A DNA stretch of 62,309 nucleotides from Chrysochromulina tobinii. Lineage: Eukaryota; Haptophyta; Prymnesiales; Chrysochromulinaceae. The DNA lies in the NCBI GenBank assembly GCA_001275005.1, contig JWZX01003208.1:1-62309 (forward strand), given 5' to 3'. The position numbers and the translations under genes are program-made. The notes under the pieces were generated by a model. The model made no database searches. It was given only the letters and a program-made list of their open reading frames with translations, and had not been told where the DNA came from. The first letter of the stretch is position 1, and the number at the start of each line of letters is the position of its first letter. Below are positions 51,290-61,500 of the stretch, one piece after another.

Positions 51290-52522
51290 TCACTTTCGGA
51301 AGGTGTTCGCGGCGCGGTGACGACGAAACACTTGGCGACCCAGGAACTCCTCAAACGGCGCCGTCACCTGGTGCATCCGATCAGCAAATGACGTCACTTG
51401 AGGTGAAGCCGACCGGTTCCATTTATACGCATGGTAGAGCATCGGACGGTCGAGCCTTTGCAGTACGGCATCTTGCACGCCGCTGTCGCTCTTGTACGAG
51501 GCTATCCATCGGCTCCGCGCCCGAAATATTTCCTGGCTCGACCAAGCTGGAGCCGACGGGTTAAGATCTACTGCCAGTCCCGAGGATATTCGACTTGCAG
51601 TGTGAAACAGGTGCAGCCGGTCGTGATCAAAGAGCGATCTCATGGTGCACCAGGAGTTCATAGCACAGACAGAACCCGCGCGCATCTCGCAGAACATAGC
51701 TGCCTGTGGCTGCTGCGATAACTTGAGCATGGCACCGAGCAGGCGATGCGTGAGTCTATAGACTTCTGTGACGCAACGATGCACAAACGTGTGATTGACG
51801 ATCCTCAAGCTGCGCTTCTTCCGATGAACCCAGTTGCGCACAGCCCAACTTGGGTTGGCACAGAGCAAATCATGGTTGTAGAGCCGGCGGCTATCGAAGG
51901 AATAGATGTCCTTGCCGATGAGAGGTGGGGAACGTCTGGAGGGGTTGATTACGTCCACCGCGTCCGATACGTTAAAGGGTTCATGCAGAGCACTCCACGC
52001 TGACAGGACAGTGGTAATGTCGCCCGTCCACACGACATCCCACTCCAGAAACCAGAAGAACTGGACGTGCTGAAGCGCGCTGCCAATACGACTATACCAG
52101 AGAAGGTACGGCGCGTCGCAGCTGTGCCAACACCATCCTCGCTCCCCGATTTCCAGGGGGTGCGTCTTGCAGCGGGTCCTCTTTTGGTTCTCACCTAGGG
52201 CACAATATGTCTGATTGTATGTCCCGGGTGCTCCACCATAATCGCCATCGAAGACGAGTCGAAGTTTCGAAAATGCTGGCAAAGCTCTCACCACATCGGT
52301 TGCGTTGGAGCATGTCACGTTGTCAACAAGCGGCCTGGCTTTCTGCAGCAGGGTCGAACATGGTTCCGAGTCGCCACACGAGGACAATACGACGTGGTGC
52401 TCGGCGAACGACGAACGCAAAATCTGTTCGCGGGCAAGCAGCAGCATGGGCTTCATCACGAGCGTGTGAGTCCACTGCACTATTGCGAGAGGTGCCGTGG
52501 CTGACGGCTGTGACGCCACCAT
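51290..52522 (-). CDS. Glycosyltransferase-like protein, unassigned family
   Basis: 410 aa from ATG 52522. The core FFWFLEWDVVWTGDITTVLS resembles the acidic (E/D-x-D) donor-binding motif of algal/plant glycosyltransferase-like proteins in which a 'face/body' strand precedes DVxFTGD. Several cysteines (SCGDSEPC, YCALGE, RCKTHP, WCWHSCDAPYLLWYS) suggest a lumenal, disulfide-bonded enzyme. No clear signal anchor from this ATG, so an upstream exon is possible. Codon usage is less GC-rich than that of neighbours, perhaps indicating different age or origin. Family and acceptor are unknown. Confidence 0.6.
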   Translation of the reverse strand: MVASQPSATAPLAIVQWTHTLVMKPMLLLAREQILRSSFAEHHVVLSSCGDSEPCSTLLQKARPLVDNVTCSNATDVVRALPAFSKLRLVFDGDYGGAPGTYNQTYCALGENQKRTRCKTHPLEIGERGWCWHSCDAPYLLWYSRIGSALQHVQFFWFLEWDVVWTGDITTVLSAWSALHEPFNVSDAVDVINPSRRSPPLIGKDIYSFDSRRLYNHDLLCANPSWAVRNWVHRKKRSLRIVNHTFVHRCVTEVYRLTHRLLGAMLKLSQQPQAAMFCEMRAGSVCAMNSWCTMRSLFDHDRLHLFHTASRISSGLAVDLNPSAPAWSSQEIFRARSRWIASYKSDSGVQDAVLQRLDRPMLYHAYKWNRSASPQVTSFADRMHQVTAPFEEFLGRQVFRRHRAANTFRK

Positions 52523-53348
52523 GATAGCTCGCGCCGCAACAGCTCGACAGACCGCGGGGCTTGTGCTCTGTGCGGACACACAAATCGACGACTTGTGTCG
52601 GCACCGAAGTGCCGCGGACCGCGGTCGGTGTCTGCCCGCAAGACGGCGTGCGTTCCTCTTTGCCGCAAACCGTCCTAAAAGTCGGCAGTCGGTTGGTACC
52701 GGTAAAAAGACACTGGGGGGAGCAACCGGTACTGTACCGGTACAGGCTAGACTGTGACCACGATGTGCGCGTGAAACCGTGAATACACAGGGTCCCCGCT
52801 TTTTTCAGATCCTCGTGTCGCCATCCGCGGGCAGGGTGATGTGACGAATCACGATCGAGGTGTTCGAAATCAAGCAGTCTTTTATCGCTGTTCACTCCAC
52901 ACATCTTTGCCACAATCCCGTGAAATAGCCCCGTAATAGCCGCTCGGCTTCATCAGCAGAATGTGTTGAGAGCGCGTCCTCACAACCAGCCGGCCGCCGC
53001 GCATCCCACAGGCGGCGCGAAAACTGGCAGGAGCCACTCGCACGCGTCCATGCCGTGTAGGGCGCCACGCTCGCGCCCGGCCCCTTAAGTACTTCTGCCC
53101 TCGGGCCGCCCATCTGCATCGCATCTCGCCAAATCTGGCCCCTGACCTCCATCCCTGTGAACCCTGCTGTGCCTCGATCCAACACCTAGTGCGCACCGCG
53201 GGCAAGCCGCGGCGCACTGCCGCTGCGCCTCTGTCTCAGCACCTCTCACTTGTACATGCAACGAAACTCCAGCAAGCCGAAGGCTCCGCTGTGCGACTTG
53301 CCCGAGAGTTGGCAAGACCATGTGATGAACAATTGATAGTACGCATCA
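52523..53348. other. Intergenic region with a short dispersed repeat
   Basis: No convincing gene. Around 52697-52740 it has GGTAAAAAGACACTGGGGGG, also at 49931-49955 as GGTAAAAAGACACCGGGGGG, next to GGTACCGGTA motifs. Confidence 0.5.
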
Positions 53349-54908
53349 TCATTGCACTGAGAGGACCTGATCCATCAGCTCGGAGCGGAGGGAGGCGCGG
53401 CCGCACTTGAGCTTCTCCATGCCCGATGAAAGCGGCGAGAGGTCCTTGTTTGCGCCTCCCTTGTTGCCCTTCTTGCCCCTCTTGCCCCCCTTTTGCTTCA
53501 CCACCTCGGCGATGACGCCCTTCAATTTAGGCTCTTGCTTGGCAGACATGGACTTGGTGAGCTGGAAGTGCGCGGCGAGCCACTCGTTCTCCTCGGGCGG
53601 AGGTTGGGGCGAGGTCGACTCCGCGCCCTCGCGGGACTCTCGGTTGCGGCGGCGCTTCTCACGGCCGCTGGGCGTCTCCTCGGTGGCATTGGCTGCGGCC
53701 TTCTCCCACTTGAACGCGCCCGACATGGCGCCCGTCGCCCCGGTGGCAACGACGTGCAGCAGCCCCGGCTCGGGCACATTCGCAAGCAGTAGAGGCGACG
53801 GTGGCTCGGAGTCGCTCACCGAGAAGGTGGGCGTCGCTGGCTCGGAGGCCACGAGCGACGATGGCTCCGAATCATGTGGAGTACGTTTGGTTGACGACAC
53901 TGGCGGTTCGACCTTGGACCCAGCCTTGTCGGCCTTTGCCAAGTTTCGCCGGTCGGACCGGCCGCGTGCCACCGCCTGCAGGCGCGCGGCGGCGTGGTAG
54001 TCGAGCTCGACGTCCCGAAACTCATGCAGGTCCACGACGTCCTCGTCGTCCACGGCGAGCGCGGCGGCCGTGTGCGCCTGCAGCCAGCGCTCCTGGACCG
54101 CAACCGTCGCGTCGGAGTCTGGGGAGGGGCTCGTGCGCGAGCCGAGCTTGTCCAGGTCGAGGACCCGTTCGGGGCACTTGGACAGGTCCAGAGTGGGCAC
54201 CGCGGGCTTCGACGAGTGCACGTTGGGCACGATGACAATCTCGGAGACAATCTCGGATAGATCCTGCTCGAGATTCTTGAACGCGCTCCCGAGACCCGCC
54301 TCGTTCTTCGTGAGCCTTGAGCCTGCGACATTTGCGAGGGATGCCTGCGGGCTGCCCCAAAAGCGCTCCTGCGCCTTCGAGACGGGTACGAAATGCTGTG
54401 GGCTGCGCTCGTGCGTCTTCTTGGGGAAGCGCGAATACTCGGACGAAGAGGGCGAGCCAGCCCTCGGCGGTTCCATCGCTCCGTGCGCTGCGAGCGCGGC
54501 GCACAGGGCCTCACGCATGTGCGGCACGCCGGATTGCTTTGCGAAGTCATTCACGAGCACGGTGAGCTTGGGGTCCATGGGCTTCACAGCTTGGGCCGCC
54601 GACTTTGGACACGGCGCAGCCACAGCCTTCGCGTCCTTTGCGACCTCTGCCTTGCGCATCGTGAGCGCCAGCGCGATCACGCGAATCGCCACCGCATCCG
54701 CCTCGGCCAAGTCGGCTGCAGTGGGCGCCTCACTTGGCCAAGTCTTCACATCAATTCTCACATCCTGAGGTTTGGACTTGAGCTTCTCGTCGGACAGCCC
54801 GATGGCAATCTTGGTAGGCGGAACTGTGGCGACCTCCTCGCCCGAGGCAGGGATGGGCTTGGTGTCAGTGGCGGCATCGGCCGACTTTTTGGACGAGCAG
54901 GCTCCCAT
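53349..54908 (-). CDS. N-terminally acylated IQ-motif protein, unknown function
   Basis: 519 aa. ATG 54908 is chosen because it gives MGACSSKK: Gly2 for N-myristoylation, Cys4 for palmitoylation and following lysines, a membrane anchor as in small signalling proteins. A longer open frame upstream lacks this. An IQ-like calmodulin/centrin-binding segment reads AAARLQAVARGRSDRRN (~310). The rest is mostly disordered, rich in Ser/Pro/Glu, with a basic KQKGGKRGKKGNKGG near the C-terminus. Probably a membrane-tethered Ca2+-responsive scaffold; this is inference. Intronless. Confidence 0.65.
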   Translation of the reverse strand: MGACSSKKSADAATDTKPIPASGEEVATVPPTKIAIGLSDEKLKSKPQDVRIDVKTWPSEAPTAADLAEADAVAIRVIALALTMRKAEVAKDAKAVAAPCPKSAAQAVKPMDPKLTVLVNDFAKQSGVPHMREALCAALAAHGAMEPPRAGSPSSSEYSRFPKKTHERSPQHFVPVSKAQERFWGSPQASLANVAGSRLTKNEAGLGSAFKNLEQDLSEIVSEIVIVPNVHSSKPAVPTLDLSKCPERVLDLDKLGSRTSPSPDSDATVAVQERWLQAHTAAALAVDDEDVVDLHEFRDVELDYHAAARLQAVARGRSDRRNLAKADKAGSKVEPPVSSTKRTPHDSEPSSLVASEPATPTFSVSDSEPPSPLLLANVPEPGLLHVVATGATGAMSGAFKWEKAAANATEETPSGREKRRRNRESREGAESTSPQPPPEENEWLAAHFQLTKSMSAKQEPKLKGVIAEVVKQKGGKRGKKGNKGGANKDLSPLSSGMEKLKCGRASLRSELMDQVLSVQ

Positions 54909-55421
54909 ATTGGAGATTGGGCGACGCAAAAGGGAGAACCTCCGGTCGGGGTCGATGGCTGATGCGGGAGAAGCGAAGGGCGACGAAGCCGGTTGCGAAG
55001 TGGAGATTTGACGACACCGAACTTCCCGAAAAAGCATGTCGGACGAAACACATTTGAGCCTCTCGCGAATTTGACGAATCGCTACTTCGGAAAAGGCAAG
55101 GAAACGGCGTGGAAACGGCCAAATGGAGTTCAACACCTTCCTGTTATCAGTGTGTAGACACTCCAGCACGTGTAAAAGGTCGTGTATGATCTCCGACAGC
55201 ACAAAAACGTTTCTTATCGTATTAGACTAAACCGAAAAGTATCGCGGTATCGGGTTTCGTGTCTGTTCGACCTCGAGTTCGACCCTTCCGCGGTGACGAG
55301 CCCGCGTGCTCGTACGTATCCAAAAATCCTCCAGGGGGAGCGCGGCTATTATCTAATCCATTACAGCACGGCATATTTTTAGTCCTCGGCTAGTTGGTTT
55401 CGACTCACAGTTGTACCCCAC
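54909..55421. other. Intergenic region
   Basis: About 510 bp between two minus-strand genes. An open frame continues upstream of the IQ gene to 55202 but lacks recognisable features. No repeats of note. Confidence 0.4.
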
Positions 55422-56688
55422 CTACTCGGCGCTCAGCACGCGCCACGACGAGGACGCGGGTGGCATGGCCTGCGCCACGCGCTCCGCCGTCTTGGGCGCC
55501 GCGCCGTGCAAGATGAACAAGAAGAGATCCCACAGGCTCTCCGCGTCCGCCGAGGGCGCCGTCCCGAGCTGCGCGCCGCCGCCACCGCCGGTGGCGGCCG
55601 CGGTGGCGGCGGCAGCTCGACTGCTCGCGCGCACCTGATGAGGGAAGCAATAGTTGGTCATCATTGGTCATCAGTGGTCATCAGCACACCGCGCTCGACT
55701 GCTCGCGCGCACCTGATGAGGGACGCCATCAGAGGCAATCAGAGCTCTTCGGCCATGGCACTCAACGGCTCGAGCGCACCTCGGCAAATTCCTCCGAGGC
55801 TGCTAGGATGATGGCTCCGGTGGCGGTCACGGCAAAGGTGGAGACGAGGTAGACCGCGGCGATGTCGAGCTTGAGTAGCCCCTCGGGCAAGGTGCTCAGG
55901 CCCGTCAGGTAGCGCGAGGGGAAGGACCACACGCCCTGCTGCTGCCCCACGCAGTCGATGCACACCGTCCACATCCCCGGCGGCAGCCAACTCGACACAA
56001 ATAACCGCCAGTGCGAGCGGAGATAGCGAGCTCCCAGGTTCCAAACGACCGCGAACACGGGCGCGAAAAAGGTGGCGATGAGCCCGAGGCACTTGTGATG
56101 GTCCTCGTCGCCCGCAAGCGCCGCCAACCCCGCGAGCGTCATCGCCGCCAGCACGGCATTGCCCGCGGCGCGCACCGAATCGGCCATTGGCGCTGGCGTG
56201 CCGTCGGGCGCGGCGGTGAGAGTCCACTCAGACATCTTGAGTGTCCAGAGCGCGGCCTTGATGACGTGGTGGAAGAGCCACAGGATCTCCTCGAGCGGCA
56301 GCAGCGTCGCCGCACCCAGCCCGGTCACCTTCGCGGGATTGAAGGTCCAGATGCCAATCTGTGCCCCGACCGAATCCCAGACAAAGGCCTGACCGACGGC
56401 GATGGTGAGGATGAAGGCGAGGTAGGCGAAAGAGGCGGTGGTTTTCAGCGGGTCGCGCTCGTCGTTGAGCATCGTTGGCTTTCCGGCCGTGAGCAGCCAG
56501 AGCGTGGGCAAGAGCAGGAAGCCGTGCAGGTCCCAGTAGGAGAGCTCGAGGCCTCCACTCGCCACGAAGCCGGGGCCGTCCCAGCCGGACGAGCCGAATG
56601 CGACGCAGGTGGGTGGCAGCGTGCGCGGGGCCATGGACAAGCCGGCCGTGGCCATCGGCGCGAGCGAAGGAAATCTCAAGATGCGCAT
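55422..56688 (-). CDS. Lycopene-cyclase-domain (CrtYc/d-like) membrane protein
   Basis: Minus-strand exons 56688-55780 and 55634-55422 (373 aa, six to eight hydrophobic helices). The half containing GIWTFNPAKVTGLGAATLLP + LEEILWLFHHVIKAALW matches the PxEExxF-type core of heterodimeric-type lycopene cyclases, which close beta-rings on lycopene in membranes. The second half repeats the layout (GVWSFPSRYLTGLSTLPEGL) but has PEG instead of PxEE, so one active half may be degenerate. Residues 1-35 (MRILRFPSLAPMATAG) could be a targeting peptide. A TTG upstream was rejected. Cyclase activity is inferred, not certain. The 145-nt intron holds two extra copies of the exon-2 start. Confidence 0.7.
55635..55779 (-). 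repeat. Intron built from copies of the downstream exon start
   Basis: GTGCGCKCGAGCMGTYGAG occurs at the donor (55779), mid-intron after a CCCTCATCAG, and at the true exon start (55634). Each copy follows an AG, so either could be used as an exon start. Confidence 0.85.
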
Positions 56689-56941
56689 CGCGCCGCCGTC
56701 GTCGAGCAAGAAAGATTCATCGCTTGCATGAGGAGAATCTCTCTAAAGAGCGACCTCTAATGAAGCGCGCATGTCTGCGGTGTTAAGCGACGAAAAGAAG
56801 GGTCGGCCTGCGGGTTGCTCGCGTGAGGCTGCAAGCGGCACCCCTGCGTTCCGCCTCTGTGAATTCACACTATTTCGGCCTTCGCCGCAAGCTCTTCGCC
56901 GCTGTCGCCGCCGCCGCCGCTGCCACTTTTTGAGCGCAGCC
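56689..56941. promoter_or_regulatory. Bidirectional promoter region (inferred)
   Basis: 253 bp separate the starts of the divergent lycopene-cyclase-like and Rpn13 genes, so both promoters must be here. I see no TATA box. Confidence 0.5.
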
Positions 56942-58189
56942 ATGTTCGGCATGCCTGGCGCGTCTCCGGAGCTCGTCTCCATGAGGGCTGGCAAGGCCAA
57001 CCTGGAGGGTACCACCGTCACGTCCGACCCGAGGAAAGGGTGCGCACCACGCCGCCTTCTGCACCTGCGCCTGCGCCTCCTGCGCGCCCGCTCGTGCGCG
57101 CGCATTGGGCCGTGGCGCGCTCATCGATTACCCGTGTGCTGTGCCGCGCAGCTTGCTCATAATGCGCAAGTCGGACGACGGCCTCACGCACCTCATCTGG
57201 AAGGACCGCGTCGCCAACTCGGTGGTGGACGACCTGATCGTCTTCGAAGGCGACGCAAAGATCCAGCGCGTGGAGGAGTGCAAGGACGGCTTCTGCATGC
57301 TCATCGCGTTCGCTGCGGGCGGCCGCAAGCTCTTCTTCTACTCCCAGGAGCCACGTAAGAAGGGGAGCGATTGGGAGGACGTGAGCAAAGAGAAGGACCT
57401 CATGGACAAGTTCCACAGGGTGCTTACGGGCGAGTCCGCGACGGCACGGGAGGGGACTGGTGCGCTCGGCATGACGCAGGCCGAGCTGCTTGCGATGCTC
57501 GGCGGCACCGTCGCCCCGCCAGCGCCCGCCGCGCCCGCCGCGCCCGCCTCCTCCGCCGCTCCCGCCGCTGCGGCGGGCGCGGCGCCCGCCTTCTCCGCCG
57601 ACGCGATCTCGAGCATCCTCGGGGGGCTGGGGCCCGCAGCAGGGCCGCCCGTCGCCCTCAACGACGTCCTACGCGCGGAGGACGTCGTGCCGAAGGTGGA
57701 TGAGGCGATGGAGGCGGCGCTCGCCGAGCACCTGCCCAGCGGAGACAGCGCGGCGGCGACGCTCTCGACGCCGCAGATGGCCCAGGTGCGAGATACGCCC
57801 GAGATCGCGCGAGATATGCCCCGCCCACGTGCACATGCACCTCCACTCCCCCTCCCCTGCCCAGCTCCCCGCTGTATACCCCCTCCCAGCCCGCGCCCTT
57901 CTCGCGCGACAAGGCGCCTTCTCGCCTCCTCGAGTGCCTCCGATGCGCGCCAGAGTGCCCTCCGAATGGCTCTGATTGGCCCTGATTGGCCCTGATGAAC
58001 GGCCAGGCGGCCATGCGCTTCAACGAGGCACTCTACCAAGGAGATGCGTTTGGCCTGATGCGCGAACTAAACCTCAATCCGACTGGACCGGGCCTTGAGC
58101 CCTTTCTGCGGGCGTTGCAGGCTTCCACGGACGCGGCGAAAGCGAAGGAGGAGGAGGAGGAGCCGGTCGACAAGATGGATGAGAGCTGA
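56942..58189 (+). CDS. RPN13: Proteasome ubiquitin receptor Rpn13/ADRM1
   Basis: Exons 56942-57039, 57152-57785 and 58007-58189 (304 aa, frame kept). The N-terminal Pru domain is clear: MRAGKANLEGTTVTSDPRKG, then DDGLTHLIWKDR, DDLIVFEGDAKIQRV and KLFFYSQEP. It binds ubiquitin and docks on Rpn2 of the 19S cap. An Ala/Pro linker leads to a DEUBAD domain (VLRAEDVVPKVDEAMEAALA, LPSGD, STPQMAQ, AAMRFNEALYQGDAFGLMRE) that recruits the deubiquitinase UCH37. The tail EEEEEPVDKMDES is acidic, as in the family, and shorter than the ~400-aa human protein. Intron 2 shows GATTGGCCCT repeats near its end. The best-supported orthology call in the window. Confidence 0.93.
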
Positions 58190-58565
58190 GCGCGCCGAGA
58201 TGAGCGCGCCGTCGAGAGGTCCGACCGTCTGTGAACCTTGGCTGTGAACCTTGCCTGTCGACCTTTTGGCCGGCCACGGAGAGTGGAGAGGGACGCGACG
58301 TCGTGCGCATCCGTTTCGGCTCACGGCTCACGCGACAAGCGCAGAGCGGGCACAAGAGCCAGGGTTGGCCGTTGACAGTTCCGGAGCGGACGTACCGTCT
58401 TCTGCCCCAGGTAAAGTGCACCGACGGCTGTTGCGCCATAAAGAAGCGAAAACCAAGGCGCCCTCACCGCACGGAGTTACACACGAAAATCCGTCTAACG
58501 ATTAAGATAACATGTGACCGTGCGGTTCAGTCCTCGCTCGCGCGACAGCCGCGCACTGACGGTCA
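58190..58565. other. Intergenic region between convergent genes
   Basis: Between the Rpn13 stop and the stop of the minus-strand fusion gene. Probably two 3' UTRs; nothing else seen. Confidence 0.4.
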
Positions 58566-61500
58566 TCACTTCGTGAATTCGTAATCGTCGGGATTCGTCA
58601 TCTTCGTGATTGCTGATTCCATCGTCAGCGCGAAGGATCCGTGCCCGCCCACCCCCTCCTCCGCGTCGTCGCACGGCTCTACGTGGGCGAGTCGTGGCTC
58701 ACGCTTGCGAAGATGAGGGACGTCATCAGTCGTCATCAGTCGTCATCAGTCGTCATCAGGCTCTACGTGGGCGACGTGGCTCTCGCTTGCGAAGATGAGG
58801 GACGCATCGCGCTTGAGGACGAGCCCATCGCGCCAGCGCATGCCGCGTGCGTCCTCGCGGGGGCGCAGTCCCTGGCCGCGATTGAGCACGCACAAGACGG
58901 CGCGCATACTCGCGCCCCCGCCCGCCGCCCCCGCCCCCGCCCCCGCCCCCGACTTACCGGTACTGACCGCGGCGGCGCTGGCGTTGGCGTTGGCGGCGTT
59001 GGCGTTGGCGGTGGCGGCGGCGGCGGCGGCATCGGCGCTGCCACTCTGAGGGTCGAGATAGATTGCATGCGGCGGGCCTGCTAACGGTCGGCCGAAGAAC
59101 TTGGAGTTCGGGTCCGCTTCGTATTTGAACAAGCAGAGCTCGGCGCCCGCGACGGCGGCGAGCTGTCGGCGCTCGGCTTCCCCAAGGTTGGAGAGGCCAC
59201 TGCCCACGCGCCCGCGGCGAGGGCGGTACACGCCGCATTTGGCAACTGAGGCATCGGTCCGGAGGCCGTCAGGCGCGGTGGCTGGCGAGGTGAAGCCGTC
59301 GAACGCGCCCCCGCCGCCGTCGTTCACACCTCCGCCGCCGTCGTTCGCGCCTATGTTGCTGTCGTTCGCGTCGCCGCCGCCGTCCGCGCCCCCGCCGCCG
59401 TCGTCCACGCTGTCGTTCACACCTCCGCCGCCGTCCACACCTCCGCCGCCGTCGTCCACGCTGTCGGCCGTTTCGGAATCGCCTTTCATCCGGCGAGCCT
59501 GCGCTTCACACTCGAGTGAGTGTGAACATGCGACCTGCACCCGCCGAAGCATGCCTCGCAGTGCAGCGGCGGCCGCCTCGGGCGAAGCCCCGTCGGCAGG
59601 GGCAGCACGGGCGTAGAGAAAGGCCGCCACAAGCTGCAGCGTCTCGGCGCGCCGCTGCGCGAGATCGAGCGGAGATCGAGCGGAGATCGAGCGGAGATCG
59701 AGCGGAGATCGAGCGGACGCCAGGTCAGAGGGCAATCAAGGACGTCATCGGGGGTCATCAAGCACGCAATCAGGGTGGACGATGAGGTTGGCAATCAGGG
59801 GGGGGGGGTACGCAGGTAGAAGAAGAAGATGATGATGATGGCAGCCATCACGAGGGCACTCGAGCGCACCTGCACGTCAAGCAAGTCCTCATACCGAATC
59901 GCGAGCAGCGGCGTGCGAGTGCCCAGCCAATAGCGATGGAACGCCGCCCACACGGCCGCCTCCCGATGGACGTGCTCACGCCACTCGTCACGAAGACGGG
60001 TGTACTCGGTCGCACGCACGGAGCGCGTGTGGCTCTTGGTCAGAACCATATTCCAATACGAGTCGATCGCATCCACCGGGCTACGCACGAGGAGCACCGC
60101 CGCATGCACTCGCACCTGGGGGGGGCGAGGGGCGAGGGGAACGAGGGGCGAGGGGGGGCGCGCGCCGTGGTGACCGATGCATGCCGAAGGGTGGCGGAGA
60201 CTCGCGCGCCGTGGTGAGCAGATGCATGCCGAAGGGTGGCGGAGACGCGCGCGCCGTGGTAAGCACTCGCATGCGCGCGTCGTCGCGGCACACGCACCTC
60301 GGCCGCGCCGCGCCTCTCGGGCCAATGGCTCTTGACGAGCCAGACGCGACCATCCGAGATGCCCTCCGCCGCGAGCCCAAAGGCCGCCAAGTCGCGCGAG
60401 AGGGGCGCGTCTGCGTGCCCATCAGAGCCAGTGAGGATACCGGTACAGGACTCAAGGAGAGAGCGAAGTAACGAATTCCCAGAGCGGGGGTAGGAGACGA
60501 GGGCTACCTGCCGTGAGATGGGCGCCATGGTGAGCACATGCATGCAGAGCGGGGGTAGGAGACGAGGGCTACCTGCCGTGAGCGCTCGTGCGGCGCGAGA
60601 AAGCGTGCTGGCGCCAATCTCGCTGCAGCTCCCGTCACATCATCATCGTCATCATCCTCGCCGCCTTCCTGCGTGCCCAACAACAACAGCGACGACGCCG
60701 CCGCCCGGCCGCCGACTCCGTCGTCCAGCGCAGTCGGCGGATCGGCCGCAAGCCGCATCACTGCAAGCTCGTGCGCCGTCAGCCGTGCCTCCAGCTCGGC
60801 GTCCGACCCCCAATCTCCCCAATCGAGCTCCAAGGCTGCCGCCGCCACCGCTGCCGCCTCCATTTCCATGCCTGCATAGGGACGTCCAGCAGCAGCAGCG
60901 GCGGCGGCGGCGGCGGCGGCGGCGTCCTTGGCACGTCTCCATTCGTCGAGTCGAGCGCGTCGCTCGTCTCGCTCGGCTTCGGCACGGCGCGCCGCCTCGG
61001 TCTGTGCACTGGCGTCCTGAGCGCGCTTGCTCGCACGCCAGGCGGGCAGTTGAGATCTCCTCTCCGATATCCAACGCTGGAGTGCAGCAGTCGCAGCGAG
61101 GTGGCGCTCGAGTGCCGCCTCGGCCTCGCGACGTGCGCGGGCCTCGGCGAGTGCGGCCGCGTGCTCTGCGTCCTCGGCCGCTGCCTCGAGGCGCTCCTGC
61201 CGCCTGATGAGGGAGGCAATCCGACGGAGTTAATGAGGGAGGCAATCGGACGGAGTTGATGAGGGAGGCAATCGGACGGAGTCCATCGAGGCACACATGG
61301 GGTCACCAGAGGCACACATGGGGTCATCAGAGGCAGCTCTCACCGCTCAAGCCAGCGCTCGCGCCGCTGTCGCGTCTGCTCACGCGTCGCCTCCTCCGCC
61401 GCGGCCGCGAGGGCTGCGGCGTCCGCGGCTGCCTGCTGCTGTGTGCGCCGCTCCTCCTCTTCGAGGGCGCGCCGCTGCGCCATCGCGGCCTCGGCTGCCT

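Noticed and set aside
52323..52913. 196-aa minus-strand frame upstream of the glycosyltransferase-like gene
   Set aside because: Overlaps the gene in another frame, lacks domains and runs through a repeat-bearing intergenic stretch.
53349..55202. Extended 617-aa start for the IQ protein
   Set aside because: The upstream 98 residues have no features; starting at 54908 gives the textbook acylation motif MGACSS.
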